In this document: piece after piece, positions 14,112 through 18,205 of the stretch | How the letters are laid out: each line of letters begins with the position of its first letter | How positions within the stretch are numbered: position 1 is the first letter of the stretch | Source of the DNA: JAVBQG01 sp031549185 | Lineage (GTDB): Bacteria > Synergistota > Synergistia > Synergistales > Synergistaceae | Direction of reading: 5' to 3' | Assembly: GCA_031549185.1 (NCBI GenBank) | Contig: JAVBQG010000076.1 | Location: 1-18,205 of the forward strand | DNA length: 18,205 nt | Notes under the pieces: model-generated | The model's input: the letters and a program-made list of their open reading frames with translations, nothing else | Told to the model about the DNA's origin: nothing | Databases searched by the model: none | Translations under genes and position numbers: made by a program

Positions 14112-15059
14112 ATGGAACTGGAGAATTTACAGGAGGTCGTCGCAAGGATCGGGCGCGACTTTCGCAATACGCAGGGCGAGGGCAGACAGGCCACCTACAT
14201 CCCGGAGCTGGCAAACGTCGACCCGGATCTCTTCGCCTTCTCCGTCGCGACGACGGACGGACGGATTTTCTCCGCCGGCGAGAGCGGCACAGCCCTTTCG
14301 ATGCAATCGATGTCCAAGGTCGTCTGTCTCGCCTGCGCGCTCGAGACGCTGGGCGCCGAAGGCGTCTTCTCGTATGTCGGCACGGAGCCGTGCGCCGAGC
14401 CCTTCAACTCGATCGTAAAGCTCGAACTCGCCTCCAACAAACCGCTCAACCCCTTCATCAATTCGGGTGCGATCGTCGTCTCCTCGCTGCTCTCGCAACG
14501 CTACGGCTCCCACGCGCTCGACAGCGTGCTGGCGTTCGGTTCTCGCATGGCAAACCGGGGACGGGGGAGAGGAAAACCTCTTTTCAACTTCAATGAAAAA
14601 ATCTACCGTTCGGAGTCGGAGACGGCCAGCCGAAATCGCTCTCTCGCCTACTTTCTGAAGAGCACGGGGTCGCTTCCTCACGACGTGGACGAGACGCTCG
14701 CCCTGTACTTTCAGCTCTGCAGCGTCGAGGCCGACAGCGAAGATCTGGCCGCCATCGGGGCCACGATCGCAAACGGAGGCGTCTGCCCGGCGTCGAACGA
14801 ACGCGTCGTCTCTCTGGAGACCATCTACATCCTGCTGGGGCTGATGAGTACATGCGGGCTTTACAACGAGTCGGGAAAATTCGCGATCGACGTCGGCGTT
14901 CCCGCCAAGAGCGGCGTCAGCGGCGGCATCCTCTGCGCTGTGCCGGGCTTGATGGGAATCGGCCTCTTTTCCCCCCCGCTGGACGAGTACGGTAACTCGG
15001 TTGCGGGGTTGAAGGCCCTCTCGTACTTCTCGAAGACGATGAAACTTCGCCGGGTGTAA
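14112..15059 (+). CDS. glsA: Glutaminase (class A, beta-lactamase fold)
   Basis: 315 aa, usual length (about 305-310). It deamidates L-glutamine to L-glutamate and ammonia in the cytoplasm. Visible motifs: YIPELA (29-34), catalytic SxxK as S66-M-S-K69, FNSIVKLE, NPFINSGAI, YFQLCSVEADSEDLA, CGLYNESG and VGVPAKSGVSGGI. All expected catalytic elements appear intact, in contrast to the other enzymes of the island. The chosen ATG at 14112 has GGTGA 5 nt upstream; a TTG at 14088 would add eight residues with weaker support. It is last in the plus-strand run after the transporter, suggesting that the imported or processed compound yields glutamine or that ammonia/glutamate release is part of the route. 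Confidence 0.92.
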   Translation: MELENLQEVVARIGRDFRNTQGEGRQATYIPELANVDPDLFAFSVATTDGRIFSAGESGTALSMQSMSKVVCLACALETLGAEGVFSYVGTEPCAEPFNSIVKLELASNKPLNPFINSGAIVVSSLLSQRYGSHALDSVLAFGSRMANRGRGRGKPLFNFNEKIYRSESETASRNRSLAYFLKSTGSLPHDVDETLALYFQLCSVEADSEDLAAIGATIANGGVCPASNERVVSLETIYILLGLMSTCGLYNESGKFAIDVGVPAKSGVSGGILCAVPGLMGIGLFSPPLDEYGNSVAGLKALSYFSKTMKLRRV

Positions 15060-15072
15060 GGGCGGGGAAGAG

Positions 15073-15128
15073 GACAAACGGAGCCGTGCAATCGTCGGGC
15101 GTGAGACGAGGCCACGGCTCCGTTTGTC
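15073..15128. terminator. Long perfect hairpin between two convergent genes
   Basis: GACAAACGGAGCCGTG (15073-15088) pairs perfectly with CACGGCTCCGTTTGTC (15113-15128), 16 bp, with an inner TCGTC/GACGA stem in the loop. It lies 14 nt after the glutaminase stop and 66 nt after the stop of the convergent GLUG gene. Neither strand has a long T-run, so it may be a bidirectional terminator of the weak-tail type. Confidence 0.6.
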
Positions 15129-15193
15129 ATTCCGCGTCGCCGGGCTTACGCAGGCGCGCGCCAGACGGCGGCATTACCGCTCGCGCGCTTGCC

Positions 15194-17953
15194 TCACCGG
15201 CGTTTTTTGCGCGTCGCCACGGCCACCGCGCCCACGACTGCCGAAAAAGCGCCCATGAGGCCCGTGCCTGTATCGCAACTGCCGTGACAGGTTTTTCGCG
15301 CTTTTTCTCCCACGGTCACCGTGACGGCCGCCGTCTCCGACGGATCCGCGACGAGCGCCGCCGTCATCGTCGTCGTACCGACGGCGAGCCCCGTCACTCT
15401 GTACAGTCCGGGCGTGCCCGCCGGTTCGATCTTCGCAATCGTGCCGTCCGCCACCGTCCACACGACGTCGCCGCCCTTCACGGTCACGTCGTTCGTGCCG
15501 CCGACGGGAATATCCATGCTCCTCGGCGCCACTTCGAGCATCGCGGCGCTCTTTGCCTTCACAAGCCACAGCGGATCGAGAAGTTTTCCGTCCCTCCCGT
15601 CCCCGTCCGGAATCGCCATGACGTTGCCGGAGAGGAACGAATCGCCCGAGGCGTTCACGACCACGCACCCAAACGCTACGCCCGCAGGCGTGAACGAAAC
15701 CGCGCCCGCGGCCAGCGCCTCGGCCCAGGAGGCGACGCCGGGAATCAGCGAAGACGTTCCGCCGGAAAATTCATAGATGAACCGGACGTTCTCCTCCGAC
15801 AGCTTCGCCAGCCGCCGCGCGTCCGTCATATTCGCCCATCCTTCGAAGAGCTCGCCCGTTTTCGCCGGAAGGGCCTCGTCGACCGTAAGGGCGATGGCGT
15901 TTCCGTTCACCGCCGGACACTTCGTCAAATCGATCGACACGCCGAACGAGCCGGACAACGCCGTGTACTTCGGATCGTTCAGCGCGGCGGGGGAAATCGG
16001 CCGGAACGCTCCGGCGGGCACGGTCCTCAGGACCGTCACGGCGCTCAGGCCGAGACGCTTCGCGATCTCCTCGAGCGTCGGGCGCGGCACGTTTCGAACC
16101 GAGACCGACGGATTTTTCAACTCCGCATCGAGCGCCCGCAGCGCCCCGCAGATGTGTTGCGAGCCGGCGCAGGGGGACGGAGGCGGAGGCTCCGGAGAAG
16201 GGCCGGGCGGCGGCACGTACGTCGGAACGACCGTGATATCGAAGGAGGCGGTAAGCGTCAGGTCGCCCGACGCGGCGTAGCGCAACCCGGCCTCTTCGGT
16301 CCCGCTCCGCGTGCCGTTCATGTAGGTGACCACGAGCATGTTGCAGCCAGGGACGAACGTCAGCCCGTCAAGCCCTTGCGGCGGCACGTAGCCCGTCACC
16401 AGATAGGAAATCCAGTCGCCGACGAAAATCAAGTTGACGGTTTTCGCGCCGTTTGCGTCGAAGGAGAGTTTGAGGGGAGCGATGCGCGCGCGGGGACTGC
16501 CGTCGCTGCCGAAAAAAACGGCGGGACGCGGACGACCGGGGTCCCACGCGGGATAAAACCACGCATGCCCGTCCGGTGTTCCCGTACCCGACAGATCCCA
16601 TCCGGTGAAATGGCTCGCCACCGCGAAATCGCCCGTACCGAGCCCCGCCGCACCGTCGTCGCTCGGAGTGCCGCCCTTGTCCCCGATGCCGTTGGCGATC
16701 CCCGGCGCCGCGTCCTTATTCCAATAGCAGCCGGCCACCGAATCCAAAAGCGAACTTCCCACGACGCCCCCGGCTGTCACAGAAGCCCCGGAGCCCGCCG
16801 TCAGGCCGGCGTACGAATAGCAATTCGAGACTTCTTCCCCCAAAATCCATCCCACGATGCCTCCCGTATATGGGAAGCCGTTGTTCGTATTGCCGCCGGC
16901 AACCGCTCCCGTGTTCGCGCAGTCCGAAATCGTCCCGATGCCGCTGCAGCTGCCGGCGATGCCGCCGGTCTGGGAAAATCCGTTCGTGCCCGTTCCGCCG
17001 CCCGCAATCGTGCCGGCATTCGCGCAGTTCAGAACCCTCGCGTTATTCACTCCGGCGATGCCGCCGGCCCGGGAATACCCGCTCGTGCCCAAGGAGCTGC
17101 CGCCTCGGATTTCCACGGCGCTCGCGCAGTTCGAAATCGTCCCCCCGGCCGAGTTGTACCCCGCAATGCCGCCAACGGACGTGGAGGCGTTGTTTCCCGT
17201 CATCGTGGCACCCACGATCGCTCTCGCGTCGTCGCAGTTCGAATTTCCGGCGACGGCGCAGTCGATGATCGTGATGCCGTTGCCCCATCCCACCACGCCG
17301 CCGATGTAGACGTTGCTGTTGTTCCCCGGCACGGTTCCGCCCACGACCGCTCCCGCTACCGTGCAATTCCGGATGCTGCTGCCGCTCACCGACATGCCGG
17401 CGATGCCTCCCACGGCGTAACTTCCGCCGGCGGGCTTGTCGCCCATCCGTATGTCGACTGCCACGTTCAGGTTCGCCACGTCGCCCCGCTTCAGCGCCGC
17501 TTCTCCCACGCAGCCGAAGAGCCCGACGCACAGCTCCGTCCCTCCGCTGTACGCCAACCCCGAAACCATATACCCATCGCCGTCGAAAGTGCCGATAAAC
17601 GCGTAATCGGGCCTGGGTATGAGCCCCAGATCCAACGAAGGATCCGTGACGGCGAGCGCCTCTTTGCCGATCGGCGTCCAGTTATGCGCGGACAGGTCGA
17701 TGTCGGCCGTGAGTTTGAAGTATTTGCCGTTGCTGAACCCGGCGCCTTCGTTTACCTGCTGCGCCAGATATGCGAGCTGCCCCGCCGTCGCGATTCGGTA
17801 GGGATTCGTCTGCGATCCGTCCCCGCCCGCAAAACCGGCCGCGACGTTCCCCGCGTCCTGCCAGTTCCCCGTCGCCGCGCTCCCTACGCTCGCGAAAAAA
17901 AACAGAAAGAACAACGCCAACGCCATACTCTTAACAGCACAGGTGCCTTTCAA
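15194..17953 (-). CDS. Exported GLUG-repeat surface protein with Big-2-like domain and Synergist-CTERM-like anchor
   Basis: 919 aa. Residues 1-27 are a signal peptide (basic start, ALALFFLFFFASVGSAA). Residues about 45-130 resemble the lead-in of GLUG proteins (PYRIATAGQLAYLAQQ). About 180-415 carry repeated GLUG units of the type GGIAG...(I/V).NC, at 182, 218, 261, 297, 330, 364 and 395, predicted to form a beta-solenoid. A Pro-rich linker follows at 579-594, an unrecognised region at 600-800, a Big-2/Ig-like domain at about 805-882, and a C-terminal Cys-Gly, hydrophobic and RKKRR tail (889-919) like the Synergist-CTERM sorting signal. Likely an anchored adhesin or matrix-binding protein. 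The TTG start at 17953 has AGGGAGGGG 5 nt upstream and places the signal peptide correctly; the frame runs 42 codons further upstream without support. Confidence 0.88.
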   Translation of the reverse strand: MKGTCAVKSMALALFFLFFFASVGSAATGNWQDAGNVAAGFAGGDGSQTNPYRIATAGQLAYLAQQVNEGAGFSNGKYFKLTADIDLSAHNWTPIGKEALAVTDPSLDLGLIPRPDYAFIGTFDGDGYMVSGLAYSGGTELCVGLFGCVGEAALKRGDVANLNVAVDIRMGDKPAGGSYAVGGIAGMSVSGSSIRNCTVAGAVVGGTVPGNNSNVYIGGVVGWGNGITIIDCAVAGNSNCDDARAIVGATMTGNNASTSVGGIAGYNSAGGTISNCASAVEIRGGSSLGTSGYSRAGGIAGVNNARVLNCANAGTIAGGGTGTNGFSQTGGIAGSCSGIGTISDCANTGAVAGGNTNNGFPYTGGIVGWILGEEVSNCYSYAGLTAGSGASVTAGGVVGSSLLDSVAGCYWNKDAAPGIANGIGDKGGTPSDDGAAGLGTGDFAVASHFTGWDLSGTGTPDGHAWFYPAWDPGRPRPAVFFGSDGSPRARIAPLKLSFDANGAKTVNLIFVGDWISYLVTGYVPPQGLDGLTFVPGCNMLVVTYMNGTRSGTEEAGLRYAASGDLTLTASFDITVVPTYVPPPGPSPEPPPPSPCAGSQHICGALRALDAELKNPSVSVRNVPRPTLEEIAKRLGLSAVTVLRTVPAGAFRPISPAALNDPKYTALSGSFGVSIDLTKCPAVNGNAIALTVDEALPAKTGELFEGWANMTDARRLAKLSEENVRFIYEFSGGTSSLIPGVASWAEALAAGAVSFTPAGVAFGCVVVNASGDSFLSGNVMAIPDGDGRDGKLLDPLWLVKAKSAAMLEVAPRSMDIPVGGTNDVTVKGGDVVWTVADGTIAKIEPAGTPGLYRVTGLAVGTTTMTAALVADPSETAAVTVTVGEKARKTCHGSCDTGTGLMGAFSAVVGAVAVATRKKRR

Positions 17954-17958
17954 AACAA

Positions 17959-17967
17959 CCCCTCCCT
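17959..17967 (-). promoter_or_regulatory. Ribosome binding site for the TTG start of the GLUG protein
   Basis: AGGGAGGGG on the minus strand ends 5 nt before TTG 17953-17951. The next ATG (17926) has no such site and would cut the basic part of the signal peptide. Confidence 0.65.
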
Positions 17968-18095
17968 GTCGTAAGTACAAAAATGTACGTTGCCATAAAA
18001 CCAGTTCATGCAACCGTTCGTTGCGTCCAATAAACACCCTCGTCGAACGCGATTTGCCATCATGCTGAGTGACTGACACAAATTCATCAAGTTAA

Positions 18096-18106
18096 ATCAT
18101 AACAGT
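18096..18106 (-). promoter_or_regulatory. Possible extended -10 promoter of the GLUG gene
   Basis: On the minus strand TGTTATGAT fits an extended -10 (TG, one base, TATGAT). A TTGAAA lies only 14 nt upstream, so -35 support is poor. The leader would be about 135 nt. The remaining sequence to 18205 holds no gene that I can support. Confidence 0.35.
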
Positions 18107-18205
18107 GGTAGATGTTTTCAAAGAGACACATCGGCTCCTTGTTATGGAGTCTTCTTAAGGCTTCTTTCCGTGTCGGCGCCACCGGCAGAGAATCGTCGAT
18201 TGCAC

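Noticed and set aside
15086..17974. A 962-codon plus-strand open frame opposite the GLUG gene
   Set aside because: It is antisense to a protein with signal peptide, repeats and sorting tail, is rich in Arg/His/Gly/Ala without domain motifs, and has no ribosome binding site. It is a codon-bias shadow in GC-rich DNA.
1..18205. tRNA, rRNA, transposase, integrase or phage genes
   Set aside because: I saw no cloverleaf-like segments, no rRNA sequence and no transposase or recombinase motifs in any frame.

Overview
The window most likely comes from a member of the phylum Synergistota (Synergistaceae). It is GC-rich and dense in genes. One gene encodes a surface protein ending in a Cys-Gly / hydrophobic / Arg-Lys tail like the Synergist-CTERM sorting signal, and much of the rest is amino-acid catabolism, which suits this group. 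The assignment rests on recognition by eye, not on a database search.

Layout. Positions 1-621 (minus): the start of a truncated membrane-protein gene preceded by a small secreted DUF6305-like gene. Positions 710-938: a terminator and a pair of inverted GC-rich repeat arms. Positions 956-5573 (minus): two tandem methyl-accepting chemotaxis proteins, each exactly 730 aa, with GTG and TTG starts and separate promoters; a terminator is visible after each. Positions 5720-15059: a catabolic island made of an IlvD-like dehydratase (minus), an ornithine-cyclodeaminase/mu-crystallin family gene (plus), an M20 hydrolase and a PucR/CdaR-type regulator (minus, overlapping by 4 bp), and a plus-strand run of ureohydrolase, Asp/Glu-racemase family protein, Nramp-fold transporter and glutaminase. 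Positions 15194-17953 (minus): a large exported GLUG-repeat protein with a Big-2-like domain and a C-terminal anchor signal.

The main observation concerns the island. Four neighbouring proteins belong to families that bind metal, and in my by-eye alignments all four have lost canonical metal or catalytic residues while keeping an intact fold and full length. They are IlvD-like (CDK to CDS, DD to CG), M20 (GRGxxD to N, DEE broken, terminal His gone), ureohydrolase (first Asp of SxDxD to Cys) and the Nramp-like protein (DPGN to GPGT, MPH to VPY). With an OCD-family reductase that lacks the cyclodeaminase Asp, a two-cysteine racemase/isomerase-family protein, a glutaminase and a dedicated regulator, this looks like an undescribed pathway for a modified amino acid, amide or guanidino compound. 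The transporter may carry the organic substrate rather than a metal. That pathway is inference; the substitutions can be read in the sequence.

The regulator sits between the two main arms of the island. It has a clear sigma70-type promoter (TGGACA, 17 bp, TATAAT) whose -35 overlaps TTGTC/GACAA dyads, which are good candidates for an operator controlling both the PucR-M20 and the ureohydrolase-to-glutaminase transcripts.
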